From UBA7398 sp964632545 (lineage in GTDB: Bacteria; Actinomycetota; Actinomycetes; Nanopelagicales; Nanopelagicaceae): a stretch of DNA of 64,000 nucleotides. Every line of letters starts with the position of its first letter. Positions within the stretch are counted from its first letter, which is position 1. Both the position numbers and the translations under genes were made by a program. Below the pieces are notes generated by a model. That model was not told where the DNA came from, made no database searches, and saw only the letters and a list, made by a program, of their open reading frames with translations. Shown in pieces: positions 43,324 through 52,718 of this stretch. The stretch covers positions 45,867 to 109,866 of the forward strand of contig CAZWBQ010000003.1 in NCBI GenBank assembly GCA_964632545.1. Reading direction: 5' to 3'.

Positions 43324-43578
43324 CTCACCCCTTCAATCTGCGATCTCTCGGCTTCGTAACTCAGTTTATGCATGCTCAATCAGCTCACACTGACCCGCCT
43401 TTTGCTCAACTAGGGGTTCAGGGTACCTTTACCCTCTACCGCAGCGCTTGATTTACTCTCCAAAAGCAGAGTGAAACTAGCAAAACGGAGAATTAATACT
43501 TACAAATAAATCCGCCCAATACGACAACAGAGCGTAAATCGTGTAAACGATAATCGCGCAAGGGAAAGCAGGCTCGAG
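43324..43578. promoter_or_regulatory. Divergent intergenic region (255 bp), the longest gap in the window
   Basis: It lies between the metallo-hydrolase (minus) and the DUF349 gene (plus) and should hold both promoters. For the plus strand GATAAT at 43549-43554 is the best -10, giving an 18-25 nt leader. For the minus strand I see no clear box. Two short dyads are present: AGGGTA-CCTT-TACCCT at 43420-43435 and ACTCT-N8-AGAGT near 43455-43472. No tRNA, small RNA or convincing small gene was recognised. Confidence 0.45.
43420..43435. repeat. Perfect 6-bp inverted repeat with 4-nt spacer
   Basis: AGGGTA-CCTT-TACCCT in the middle of the long divergent region; a candidate operator or small hairpin. 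No U-tract follows. Confidence 0.35.
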
Positions 43579-44883
43579 ATGGATAACGCTTCAACTCAAC
43601 CAATCATAAACTCACCGGCAGCAGCGCTAGTTGGCGACCCAGCTAAATATGGTCGAGTGGCCGCCGATGGCACGGTTTATGTAATAACCGGTGATGGTGA
43701 AAAAGCAGTTGGTTCTTATCCTGGCAAAACTCCTGATGAAGCCCTTGCTTATTTTGTTCGCAAATTTGAAGCTCTTGCATCTGAAGTGGCGCTATTAGCG
43801 GCTCGAATTAAAAGTGGCGCGATGGTGCCATCCGATGCGCTAGCTGCGGTAACTAAATTACGCCAACAAGTTGAAAATCTAAACGGTGTTGGTAATTTGG
43901 CAGCGCTTAAACTTTCGGTTGAACAAATTCCACTTTTGATTGAAGAACATAAGAGTATTTTTGAAGCGCGCAAAGCTGCGGAAGCTGCTGCTAAGGCAGT
44001 AAAGCGAGCTGAAGGGCAAGCTATAAAAGAAAAGTTGGTTGCCGAAGCTGAGATGCATGCACTTTCGGAGAATTGGAAACTTACTAGCGAGCGTCTGAAG
44101 ACTCTTCTAGAGGAATGGAAGAAAGCGCCAAGGTTAGATAAGAAAGCAGATGCTGATCTTTGGAAACGTTTCTCTGCCTCACGCAATAAATTTGATAAAC
44201 GACGTAGAACACATTTTGCAACTTTATTGCAAGCCCAATCTGCTGTTAAATCTGCTAAAGAAGTTATCGTGACCGAAGCTGAATCGCTCGCGAACTCTCA
44301 TGATTGGGTAACCACTGCTCGACGTTACAAAGCTCTTATGGATCAATGGAAGCTTTCTGGACGCGGTAAGAAAACTGATGATGCCAAACTCTGGGCGAGA
44401 TTCAAAGCAGCGCAAGATACATTTTTTGCTGCAAAAAATAGCGACATGGAAAAACGTCAAGGCACCATGAGCGAAAATTTAGCAAAGCGTGAAACTCTAA
44501 TTGTGGAAATAGAATCCATATTGCCGATTACAAACCTTGATGACGCTCGTAGAAAGTTCCGTGATTTGCAGAGCAAATGGAGCAAGATTGGTATGACCGA
44601 ACGCAGCAAGCGAGCTTCATTCGATAAGCGTTTTGAAGTAGTCGAGAAAACCATTAAAGAAGCGGAAGCTGAAAAGTGGCGAAAGAGTGACCCAACCGCT
44701 AAAGCTCGCGCTAACGATGTCGTCTCCCAACTCTCTGCCGCAGTCTCGAATTATGAAGCACAAGCTAGCAAAGCTGAAGCTGCTGGAAATCAAAAGAAAG
44801 CGAACGAACTCAGAGAAGCTGCTGCGGCTCGACGCACATGGTTGGCTGAAGCTGAAAAGGGTCTCTCCGAATTTACTAATTAA
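43579..44883 (+). CDS. DUF349 helical repeat protein
   Basis: 434-residue, Ala/Lys/Glu-rich cytoplasmic protein. After a short N-terminal beta-like part (VAADGTVYVITGDGEKAVGS, about 29-48) it has a long helical region with at least two clear DUF349 repeats, marked by W-K-x-L-L-x-x-W (near 172-185 and 252-265), each followed by LWKRF or LWARF and F. A third copy is near 315-345. No enzyme motif is seen, so it is probably a coiled-coil scaffold; the function is unknown. This position next to rel is conserved in Actinobacteria. It ends exactly on the rel stop, the two sharing TTAA. Confidence 0.85.
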   Translation: MDNASTQPIINSPAAALVGDPAKYGRVAADGTVYVITGDGEKAVGSYPGKTPDEALAYFVRKFEALASEVALLAARIKSGAMVPSDALAAVTKLRQQVENLNGVGNLAALKLSVEQIPLLIEEHKSIFEARKAAEAAAKAVKRAEGQAIKEKLVAEAEMHALSENWKLTSERLKTLLEEWKKAPRLDKKADADLWKRFSASRNKFDKRRRTHFATLLQAQSAVKSAKEVIVTEAESLANSHDWVTTARRYKALMDQWKLSGRGKKTDDAKLWARFKAAQDTFFAAKNSDMEKRQGTMSENLAKRETLIVEIESILPITNLDDARRKFRDLQSKWSKIGMTERSKRASFDKRFEVVEKTIKEAEAEKWRKSDPTAKARANDVVSQLSAAVSNYEAQASKAEAAGNQKKANELREAAAARRTWLAEAEKGLSEFTN

Positions 44884-47054
44884 TTATTAGTTACACGAGA
44901 TACATCGTAAACGCCTTCAATATTTCGGACTGCTGTCAATATCGCATCTAAATGTGAAGCGTCCGCCATCTCGAAAGAGAATCTTGAGATAGCTACCCGA
45001 TCTCTTGAAGTATTTACCGCGGCACTCAATATATTTACATGCTGATCTGAAAGAGTTCTGGTTACGTCAGATAACAGTCGAGCCCGATCTAACGCTTCAA
45101 CCTGGATGTTGACTAAGTAAATACTTTTCGCATTCGGATCCCATTTCACACCAACCATTCGGTCACCTTGATTTAATTCTAGATCAGCAACATTTATACA
45201 ATCCACGCGATGGATTGAAACTCCGCTCCCCTTTGTAATAAAACCAGTGATTGCATCCCCGGGCACTGGGGTGCAACAGCGCGCCAATTTAATTAAAACT
45301 TCGCCAACACCTTCAACAATTACTCCAGATGCGCTCCGTTTTGGTGCATGAATTGTTGCACCACTAATCAAGTTTTCCAGCGCAGGCTCTTCATGTGCAT
45401 CATCTAAACCAAGTGCAGTTACTAATTTTTCAATAATCGAAGTTGACGAAACATGTCCATCGCCGACTGCCGCATAAAGTGATTCAATATCGGGGTATCG
45501 CAATTCATGTGCGAGTTCTAAAAGTGCGTGACCTGCAAGAATCTTTTGTAGCGGTAGACCAGCTTTACGCATTTGCCGTGCTATCGATTCCTTACCCGCA
45601 TCTATAGCTTCTTCCCGCCGCTCTTTGCTAAACCAGGCTTTGATTTTTGATCGTGCTCTTGGTGATTTAGCGAACGCCAACCAATCCCTACTTGGTCCAG
45701 AAGTCTCACTCTTATTTAAAACCACCTCAATTACATCACCATTAGCAAGTGGCGCAGCAAGTGCAACCAACTTCCCATTGACTTTTGCACCAACGCAATG
45801 ATTACCAACTTCCGTATGTACGGCATAAGCAAAATCCACTGGTGTAGAACCTTCTGGAAGTGCAATCACGCTCCCTTTTGGAGTGAAAACAAAAACTTCT
45901 GGGGTTCGCAGGTCATACCTAAGCGCATCTAAAAACTCATTGACGTCAGATGTTTCCTGTTGCCATTCATGTAACTGTTTGAGCCAGAGCATGTCTGGAC
46001 TTGCAACTTCAGCCTTCGATTTCTTGCCAAGTTTATATTTCCAATGTGCTGCAATTCCATACTCTGCCCGAGCATGCATATCTTCAGTTCTAATTTGAAT
46101 TTCAACTGCCTTACCGGTTGGTCCAATTACCGTTGTATGAAGCGATTGATAAAGATTGAATTTTGGCATAGCGATGTAATCTTTGAATCTGCCCGGAACT
46201 GGACTCCATCTAGCGTGCACGGAACCAAGCACCGCATAACAATCGCGAACATCACCGACAAGAACTCTAATCCCAACTAAATCATAAATATCATTAAAAT
46301 CTCGACCACGAACTACCATCTTTTGATACACGCTATAGAGATGTTTCTGTCTACCTTTAACATCGGCTTTAATTTTCTCTGTTTTCAAATCTGCTTTTAA
46401 AGTTGCTAAAAATTCTTCTGTCAATTTCGCTCTGGACGGCGATCGCTCAATAACCAGCCGTTCAATCTCTTCGTACTTCTTAGGTTCTAAAGTTCTAAAT
46501 GATAAATCTTCAAGTTCCCATTTGATGGCGTTCATTCCGAGTCGGTTTGCTAATGGCGCATATATATCTATGGTTTCACGAGCTTTTCGCTGCGCTGATT
46601 CAATTGAAAGAAACTGCCAAGTACGTGCGTTATGTAAGCGATCACAGAGTTTTATTACTAGAACTCGAATGTCGCGCGACATTGCAACTACCATTTTGCG
46701 AACTGTTTCAGCTTCTGCATTTGGTCCGTAAGTTAATTTATCTAATTTAGTTACGCCATCAACAAGTCCGGCAACTTCATCACCAAAATCACGTTTTACA
46801 TCTGCTAACGAATATGGCGTATCTTCTACTGTGTCGTGCAATAGCGCAGCTGCGATCGTTGGAATGTCGAGCCCGAGCTCTGCCAATATTTCCGCAACCG
46901 CCACTGGATGAGTTATGTAAGGGTCACCAGATTTTCGTAACTGCCCACTATGCGCACTCTCAGCAGTTGTGAAAGCTTTTTCAAGCAATGCAATCTCACT
47001 CTTAGTTGCGCGTTCTAGTAATCGATCCGTGATGCTAGAAATTAATGCGCTCAT
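44880..47054 (-). CDS. rel: Bifunctional (p)ppGpp synthetase/hydrolase (Rel/SpoT homologue)
   Basis: Stringent-response enzyme that makes and degrades (p)ppGpp. 724 residues: HD hydrolase domain with HDTVED at 73-78 (intact, so hydrolase active), synthetase domain with MPKFNLYQSLHTTVIGP near 300-315, TGS domain near 390-450 (VFVFTPKGSVIALPEGSTPVDFAYAVHTE), and a C-terminal ACT domain (about 650-724). The likely sole long RSH, as usual in Actinobacteria. It is upstream-adjacent to secF without the apt gene that is often found there. Confidence 0.96.
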   Translation of the reverse strand: MSALISSITDRLLERATKSEIALLEKAFTTAESAHSGQLRKSGDPYITHPVAVAEILAELGLDIPTIAAALLHDTVEDTPYSLADVKRDFGDEVAGLVDGVTKLDKLTYGPNAEAETVRKMVVAMSRDIRVLVIKLCDRLHNARTWQFLSIESAQRKARETIDIYAPLANRLGMNAIKWELEDLSFRTLEPKKYEEIERLVIERSPSRAKLTEEFLATLKADLKTEKIKADVKGRQKHLYSVYQKMVVRGRDFNDIYDLVGIRVLVGDVRDCYAVLGSVHARWSPVPGRFKDYIAMPKFNLYQSLHTTVIGPTGKAVEIQIRTEDMHARAEYGIAAHWKYKLGKKSKAEVASPDMLWLKQLHEWQQETSDVNEFLDALRYDLRTPEVFVFTPKGSVIALPEGSTPVDFAYAVHTEVGNHCVGAKVNGKLVALAAPLANGDVIEVVLNKSETSGPSRDWLAFAKSPRARSKIKAWFSKERREEAIDAGKESIARQMRKAGLPLQKILAGHALLELAHELRYPDIESLYAAVGDGHVSSTSIIEKLVTALGLDDAHEEPALENLISGATIHAPKRSASGVIVEGVGEVLIKLARCCTPVPGDAITGFITKGSGVSIHRVDCINVADLELNQGDRMVGVKWDPNAKSIYLVNIQVEALDRARLLSDVTRTLSDQHVNILSAAVNTSRDRVAISRFSFEMADASHLDAILTAVRNIEGVYDVSRVTNN

Positions 47055-47068
47055 TTAGCAACTCTACG

Positions 47069-48163
47069 TTAGCGGCGGTTCTTGCGCTTTCGTTTTGGTT
47101 GATTTCGTGGACCTCTAGGCCGATCGTCAGCAGTTATGGTTCCAACGTTTTCAGTTGAATTGGATTCCTTAGCATTTTGAAAGAGCGATGTATTAGCTAC
47201 GCCGCCCCGGGCTGCTACTCGTTTAGTTAGCGCCTGCATTGCAGGTTCCCGCTCTCTTAGCGCAGCAAGCATTGGAGTTGCAATAAATATTGAAGAATAC
47301 GTTCCAGTTGCGAGACCGATGAAAAGTGCGAGCGAAAGATCTTTCAAAGTACCAGCGCCAAGAAGTCCCGCACCGACGAAGAGAATAGATCCAACTGGAA
47401 TCAATGCAGTAAGTGAAGTATTGAAAGATCTCACTAAAGTTTGATTAACCGCAAGATTTGCAGCCTGAGAGTAAGTCATCTTGCCGGTACTTGTAACGCT
47501 TTTCGTATTTTCACGAACCTTATCAAAAACTACAACGGTATCGTAAAGTGAGTAACCCAAAATTGTGAGGAAACCAATCACAGTTGCCGGAGTTACATCG
47601 AAACCAACTAACGCATAAATGCCTACCGTAATAAAGACGTCATGTATTACTGCAACGATAGCGGCGATCGCCATTTTTGGTTCAAAAGCCATCGCAAGGT
47701 AAAGCATCACAACGAAAATAAATGCAATCAATCCGTATAAAGCCTTTCGAGTAATCTCTTTACCCCAAGATGGACCGACGCTTTGCGTGTCAATGGATTC
47801 AACTTTTACCCCGAATTTAGCCGCTAGTGCATCTTGGATTGCATTTGACTCCACTGCGGTTAGTGCGCCTGTTTGCACTTGTACTTTATTTGTACCAATC
47901 TTCTGCACAATTACTTCCGACACCACTCCTGTTGTGGTAACTGCACTTCTCGCAGCTTCAACAGTTACGCCGGTTTGGGTCACCATGAAAGATGATCCAC
48001 CTTTAAATTCAATACCTAATTTTAAGCCTTGAAAACTCAGCGCGAATATTGAAGCAATGATTAAGATTCCAGAAAATGCATACCAACGCCGGCGCTTACC
48101 TACAAAATCTATAGATTTTTCGCCACGGTAAAGTCGTCCGCCAATGCCTGCGAGTGATGACAT
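47069..48163 (-). CDS. secF: Protein translocase subunit SecF
   Basis: RND-like partner of SecD that uses proton flow to pull exported proteins from the Sec channel. 364 residues with six transmembrane helices. LGIEFKGGSSFMV near 49-61 follows the first helix, and GYSLYDTVVVFDKVREN near 206-222 is the conserved helix-4 region. A basic C-terminal tail (PKRKRKNRR) faces the cytoplasm. It lies 5 bp after secD. Confidence 0.95.
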   Translation of the reverse strand: MSSLAGIGGRLYRGEKSIDFVGKRRRWYAFSGILIIASIFALSFQGLKLGIEFKGGSSFMVTQTGVTVEAARSAVTTTGVVSEVIVQKIGTNKVQVQTGALTAVESNAIQDALAAKFGVKVESIDTQSVGPSWGKEITRKALYGLIAFIFVVMLYLAMAFEPKMAIAAIVAVIHDVFITVGIYALVGFDVTPATVIGFLTILGYSLYDTVVVFDKVRENTKSVTSTGKMTYSQAANLAVNQTLVRSFNTSLTALIPVGSILFVGAGLLGAGTLKDLSLALFIGLATGTYSSIFIATPMLAALREREPAMQALTKRVAARGGVANTSLFQNAKESNSTENVGTITADDRPRGPRNQPKRKRKNRR

Positions 48164-48168
48164 AACGA

Positions 48169-49701
48169 TTACTCCCCTACTTTTACGGTTGTTGTTTTTG
48201 AAGCAATTCCTAAACTCTTCTGCGAGAAACCGCTGATAGCAGATCCGCTGTTAAAGAATTTACGGGAAGCCATGATTGTCACTAATGGTTTTGTAAAGAA
48301 GAAAACGACTATTAAATCGACCAAGGTTGTTAAACCAAGCGTAAATGCAAAACCACGCACGCCACCAACCGCGAAGAAATATAGAAGTACTGCGGCAATC
48401 AATGAGACTAAGTCAGCAACGATAATTGTGTGACGGGCTCTAATCCAGCCACTTTCAACCGCCGAACGGAGGGAGCGACCCTCGCGCACTTCATCGCGAA
48501 GACGTTCAAAATAAACGATAAATGAGTCAGCAGTTATACCAATTGAAACGATTGCGCCTGCGATTCCAGCCAATGTAAGTGTAAATCCAATCCATTTACC
48601 GAGTAAGAGGAAGAGTACGAAAACCAATGCGGAGGCAACGGCAAGTGAACCAACTGAAACAATTCCTAAACCTCGGTAATAGAGCATTGAATAAACAACT
48701 ACTAAGAACAAGCCAAGATATCCAGCCAACAAACCAGCGCGCAGTTGATCCGCACCTAACGTTGGCGAAACTTGTTGCACTTCGCCGCGGTCAAAAGCCA
48801 ATGGCAGGGCGCCGTATTTGAGTACATTCGCTAAATCTTGGGCTTCCGCCTGGCTAAAACTTCCAGTAATTTGCGCATTACCAGAAACAATCGCTTCGTT
48901 AATTCTAGGAGCAGAAACAACCAATCCATCTAGCACAATTGCTACTTGATTCTGCGGGGTAGGTAAGGAAACAACCCGAGTTGTTATATCGCCAAATTTC
49001 TTAGTTCCATCATTATTAAACGAGAGCGATACATACCAACCAGCTGCCCCTTGTTGATCAATTGCGGCAGTTGCTTTTGAAACATCCCGTCCAACAACTT
49101 CAGCATTCGATAAAACAAATTTATTTACGCCAGCGCGATCGCAAGCAACAATCTGGGCATTAGCGTCATCGCCGCCGCCGGCTTGACGTGAAGTTGCTAA
49201 TGAACAATCCAGCGCAGCGTATTTAGCTGCAGATTCTGCAGTGACGCCAGCAGGCAGCGTTGCGGTTGTGGTATCGGATGTTAAAGATTTTGCATTTGCG
49301 GCGCCTTCAACAAGTACTTGGCGAAATCTAAGTTCAGCAGTTTGCCCAACTAATTCCACGACCCGGCGCCCAGTATCTCCAGGTACAGAGATAACGATTT
49401 GGCGATTTACGCCACTACCTTGTGATGAAACTTCACTTTCAGCGACACCTAATGAGTTAACGCGTTGTCTAATAATTGATACCGCTTGATCAATCGCTTC
49501 ACTGGTAACTTTCCCACTTTCACCAGCCGCAATTCTTGGTTGCAAAGTCACGCTGGTGCCGCCTCGCAAATCTAAGCCAAGCTTTACTGCGGTCGCTCCT
49601 TGCACAAAGGCGATTGCGAACAAGGCAACAATCGAAACCAACAAAATTGCAATGGTTCGACCCGGACGGGGGGCTGATTTAGCGGAAGTATTTGATGACA
49701 T
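48169..49701 (-). CDS. secD: Protein translocase subunit SecD
   Basis: Works with SecF in late steps of protein export. 510 residues from the ATG at 49701. LGLDLRGGTSVTLQP near 40-54 after the first transmembrane helix, a large P1 periplasmic domain, and ITADSFIVYFERLRDEVREGRSL near 390-412. A longer reading to 49791 lies inside ruvB and is rejected. The gap to ruvB is only 11 bp, so yajC, often between these genes, is absent from this place. Confidence 0.93.
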   Translation of the reverse strand: MSSNTSAKSAPRPGRTIAILLVSIVALFAIAFVQGATAVKLGLDLRGGTSVTLQPRIAAGESGKVTSEAIDQAVSIIRQRVNSLGVAESEVSSQGSGVNRQIVISVPGDTGRRVVELVGQTAELRFRQVLVEGAANAKSLTSDTTTATLPAGVTAESAAKYAALDCSLATSRQAGGGDDANAQIVACDRAGVNKFVLSNAEVVGRDVSKATAAIDQQGAAGWYVSLSFNNDGTKKFGDITTRVVSLPTPQNQVAIVLDGLVVSAPRINEAIVSGNAQITGSFSQAEAQDLANVLKYGALPLAFDRGEVQQVSPTLGADQLRAGLLAGYLGLFLVVVYSMLYYRGLGIVSVGSLAVASALVFVLFLLLGKWIGFTLTLAGIAGAIVSIGITADSFIVYFERLRDEVREGRSLRSAVESGWIRARHTIIVADLVSLIAAVLLYFFAVGGVRGFAFTLGLTTLVDLIVVFFFTKPLVTIMASRKFFNSGSAISGFSQKSLGIASKTTTVKVGE

Positions 49702-49712
49702 GAGACCGAAGT

Positions 49713-50762
49713 CTAGGCATCTTCGGCTGGTGTGTCGAAAATGCTCATATTTCCCGATGAAGGTGGCGGAACCTTGCCTAAATGTTTCCAAGCGGCGCTG
49801 GTTGCAATTCTTCCACGTGGGGATCTGGCAATAAATCCAGCTCTAACTAAGAATGGTTCCGCAACGCTTTCAATAGTTTCAGTCTCTTCACCAACTGCCA
49901 TCGCCAAAGTTGATAATCCGACTGGCCCACCATTAAATCTTTCGACTAAAGCCGTAATAACTGCTTTATCCAATCGGTCTAATCCGATGTGATCAACTTC
50001 GTAAATTGTTAGTGCGGCATTTGTATCATCGAGGTTAACTGCCCCATCACCATGAACTTGAGCAAAATCCCGAACTCTTCTTAATAAACGATTTGCAATT
50101 CTTGGAGTTCCTCTAGATCGCTTACCTATCTCGGTAATTGCACTCTCTGCAATTTGCAGCGAAAGTAAATCAGCGCTCCGTTTGACTATATTTGTTAAAT
50201 CTAAATCATCGTAAAAATCCAAATGCGCAGTAAAGCCAAATCGATCTCGTAACGGCGCCGGTAATAATCCAGCACGAGTAGTTGCGCCAACTAATGTGAA
50301 ATGTGGCAACGTCAATGGAATCGCCGTTGCACCAGGACCTTTCCCAACAATTACATCAACGCGAAAATCTTCCATCGCCATGTAAAGCATCTCCTCTGCA
50401 GGGCGGGCCATACGATGGATTTCGTCTAGAAAAAGAATTTCACCTTCGACTAGCGAAGATAAAATAGAAGCTAAATCCCCCGCATGTTGTATAGCCGGAC
50501 CGCTAGTAATTCGGATTGGCGCATTCATCTCACTGGCAACAATCATTGCAAGCGTAGTTTTTCCTAAACCTGGTGGTCCCGATAATAAAATGTGATCTGC
50601 CGGGGAATTACGCTCTCGCGCCGCCCGAAGCAACAAATCAATTTGATCTTTAACGCGTTGTTGTCCGACAAAATCCGAAAGCGTATGTGGTCTTAACGTT
50701 TGTTCCAACGTTAAATCTTCACTCTCAGCTTCAGGTTTCATCGAAAACTCAGGCTCATTCAT
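49713..50762 (-). CDS. ruvB: Holliday junction branch-migration ATPase RuvB
   Basis: Hexameric AAA+ motor that drives branch migration with RuvA. 349 residues. Walker A GPPGLGKTT near 61-69, Walker B LFLDEIHR near 111-118, sensor 1 VGATTRAG near 153-160, arginine finger in RDRFG near 167-171, and a winged-helix end (RSPRGRIATSAAWKHLG). It directly follows ruvA. Confidence 0.97.
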   Translation of the reverse strand: MNEPEFSMKPEAESEDLTLEQTLRPHTLSDFVGQQRVKDQIDLLLRAARERNSPADHILLSGPPGLGKTTLAMIVASEMNAPIRITSGPAIQHAGDLASILSSLVEGEILFLDEIHRMARPAEEMLYMAMEDFRVDVIVGKGPGATAIPLTLPHFTLVGATTRAGLLPAPLRDRFGFTAHLDFYDDLDLTNIVKRSADLLSLQIAESAITEIGKRSRGTPRIANRLLRRVRDFAQVHGDGAVNLDDTNAALTIYEVDHIGLDRLDKAVITALVERFNGGPVGLSTLAMAVGEETETIESVAEPFLVRAGFIARSPRGRIATSAAWKHLGKVPPPSSGNMSIFDTPAEDA

Positions 50763-50766
50763 ATAG

Positions 50767-51360
50767 CTAATTCTTTCCTGGTTGTGAAAGCGCTAATTTT
50801 AAAAGTTCACTCAAATCGGCGCCATTTGCAGATTCACCCAATTCTTTTTTAACTCGCGCTATCGCTGAATCAGCTTCCTTACTGGAATAACCGAGCCCAG
50901 TTAACGCTCCGTTCAATTGATCGCTCCAAAAAGGTTTAGAAACTTCATTGCCTATGAAACTTTTTTGTATTTTATCTTTTAATTCCAAAACCAATCGTTG
51001 CGCAACTTTTTTGCCAATCCCCGGGATTTTTTCCAACACACTTGCATCGCCACTAGCAATTGCCTTCGAGATTTCAGTCGGGGCAAATGAAGATAGCGCT
51101 GCTAACGCCACTCTTGGACCAATACCAGAGACAGTTTGCAATAGATCGAAGAAATCACGAGATTTGGAATCTAGAAAACCATAAAGTGTTAGGGAATCTT
51201 CGCGAACTAAAAGTGAGGTAAAAAGCGTTTGATTACTAGCTATCACGCATTGCGTTGCAGTAATTGGGGTGACTTGAACTTGCAGACCAACACCGCCAAC
51301 TTCAATCACAACATGGGAGAGTGAATGAGCTGCAATTCGCCCAGATAAAGTTGAAATCAT
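50767..51360 (-). CDS. ruvA: Holliday junction DNA helicase subunit RuvA
   Basis: Tetramer that binds four-way junctions and loads RuvB. 197 residues: an N-terminal OB fold, two helix-hairpin-helix motifs (LLQTVSGIGPRVAL near 73-86 and LEKIPGIGKKVAQRL near 108-122) and a C-terminal RuvB-binding domain (ALTGLGYSSKEAD). The ATG overlaps the ruvC stop (TAATG). Confidence 0.96.
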   Translation of the reverse strand: MISTLSGRIAAHSLSHVVIEVGGVGLQVQVTPITATQCVIASNQTLFTSLLVREDSLTLYGFLDSKSRDFFDLLQTVSGIGPRVALAALSSFAPTEISKAIASGDASVLEKIPGIGKKVAQRLVLELKDKIQKSFIGNEVSKPFWSDQLNGALTGLGYSSKEADSAIARVKKELGESANGADLSELLKLALSQPGKN

Positions 51361-51905
51361 TAGCTCTTAACTTTCTTTAATGCACTGATTCGAACCTTCT
51401 CTTTTTTAAGAGCGGCTGCAACTCGAGAGTTGCCCCTACCCCGCCAATGATGGCAAATTGCTAGCGCTAGCGCATCTGTACTGTCTACGGGTTGCGGAAT
51501 TGTTTTTAATTTCAATAATTTTTTCACCATCTCAGCCACTTGTTTCTTATCTGCGCGACCGGAACCCGAAACTGCGGCCTTAACTTCGCTCGGCGTATGC
51601 ATTGCAACCGGTATTCCGCCCCGAGCCGCGATCAAGAGCGCAACGCCAGCCGCTTGGCCAGTTGCCATTGCAGTTTTGACATTCAATTGTGAAAAAACCC
51701 GCTCCACAGCGATCACATCCGGTTTATATTTTTTAATCCAAGAAATCAATTCCGTTTCTAATTCCAGTAGTCGTTCTTCTAACGGCGCTGAAACGTCGGT
51801 TCTAATTACCCCAACACCAATCATCTTGAGATTTTGGTAATTGTCACCATCAACAATTCCAATCCCGCACCTGGTTAAACCAGGGTCCACGCCTAACACT
51901 CGCAT
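51360..51905 (-). CDS. ruvC: Holliday junction resolvase RuvC
   Basis: Cuts four-way junctions. 181 residues, RNase H-like fold with catalytic acids in GVDPGLTRCG (D7), VERVFSQLN (Glu near 68) and DSTDALALAICHH (two Asp near 141-144). An Arg/Lys-rich tail follows. A TAGGCT box lies 6 nt before the ATG, so ruvC probably has its own leaderless promoter, starting a ruvC-A-B-secD-secF-rel unit. Confidence 0.96.
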   Translation of the reverse strand: MRVLGVDPGLTRCGIGIVDGDNYQNLKMIGVGVIRTDVSAPLEERLLELETELISWIKKYKPDVIAVERVFSQLNVKTAMATGQAAGVALLIAARGGIPVAMHTPSEVKAAVSGSGRADKKQVAEMVKKLLKLKTIPQPVDSTDALALAICHHWRGRGNSRVAAALKKEKVRISALKKVKS

Positions 51906-51917
51906 GAATTGAGCCTA
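51906..51917 (-). promoter_or_regulatory. Predicted leaderless promoter of ruvC
   Basis: Minus-strand TAGGCT (51912-51917), 6 nt, then ATG at 51905. Confidence 0.5.
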
Positions 51918-51935
51918 ATGCGCGTTGGTGATTGG

Positions 51936-52697
51936 TCAGCCCAGGCTCGCCATTACTTCATCGGATACATCAAAATTTCCATAAACATTCTGTACATCGT
52001 CAAGGTCTTCAATAGCTTCGATTAATTCGAAAACTTTCTTTGCCGCTTCTGCATCTAGTGGAATTGAAAGGCTTGGCAAAAACGAAGATTCGGCAGATTC
52101 ATATTCAATCTCACTCTTTTGCAACGCAGACCTAACCGCTACTAAATCACTGGGCTCACATACAACTTCAAAAGATTCGCCGAGGTCGTTTACTTCTTCA
52201 ACTCCGGCCTCCAATACAACTTCAAGAATTGCATCCTCGCTGAAGTTTTTTGCACCTTGAATTTTATTTACAATTACTACACCTTTGCGATTAAACATAT
52301 ATGAAACCGACCCAGGATCAGCCATGTTTCCACCATTACGCGTAACTGCAACGCGAACTTCGGATGCGGCACGATTACGATTATCTGATAAACATTCGAT
52401 TAAGAGGGCAACTCCATTTGGACCATAACCCTCATACATAATGGTTTCCCAGGTTGCAGCGCCAGCTTCTAACCCAGCCCCGCGTTTAACTGCTCGTTCA
52501 ATATTGTCCGAAGGCATCGAGTTCTTTTTTGCTTTAGCAATTGCGTCAAAAAGAGTTGGGTTGCCAATTACATCAGGTCCACCCGTACGCGCAGCAACTT
52601 CAATGGCTTTGATTAATTTGGCGAAATTCTTAGCTCGCCTAGAATCAATCACCGCTTTCTTATGTTTAGTGGTTGCCCATTTGGAATGTCCCGACAT
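51936..52697 (-). CDS. YebC/PmpR-family protein (translation or transcription factor)
   Basis: 253 residues. N-terminal MSGHSKWATTKHKKAVIDSRRAKNFAKL and ERAVKRGAG near 62-70 are hallmark sequences. YebC proteins were long annotated as transcription regulators; recent work points to a role at the ribosome during proline-run stalling, which would complement EF-P. AGGAG lies 6 nt before the ATG. It sits between pdxT and ruvC, as in other Actinobacteria. Confidence 0.95.
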   Translation of the reverse strand: MSGHSKWATTKHKKAVIDSRRAKNFAKLIKAIEVAARTGGPDVIGNPTLFDAIAKAKKNSMPSDNIERAVKRGAGLEAGAATWETIMYEGYGPNGVALLIECLSDNRNRAASEVRVAVTRNGGNMADPGSVSYMFNRKGVVIVNKIQGAKNFSEDAILEVVLEAGVEEVNDLGESFEVVCEPSDLVAVRSALQKSEIEYESAESSFLPSLSIPLDAEAAKKVFELIEAIEDLDDVQNVYGNFDVSDEVMASLG

Positions 52698-52718
52698 CTG
52701 TTACTCCTATTTTTATCG

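Noticed and set aside
43323..43373. 18-codon upstream ORF before the metallo-hydrolase
   Set aside because: No ribosome site, out of frame overlap with the gene start, and no leader-peptide features.
47069..49701. Long ORFs opposite secD, secF and other genes (for example antisense frames of 60-200 codons)
   Set aside because: They lie fully inside well-recognised genes on the other strand, lack ribosome sites and show no domain pattern.
49702..49791. Longer N-terminus of SecD
   Set aside because: It would lie inside ruvB and does not resemble SecD N-termini.
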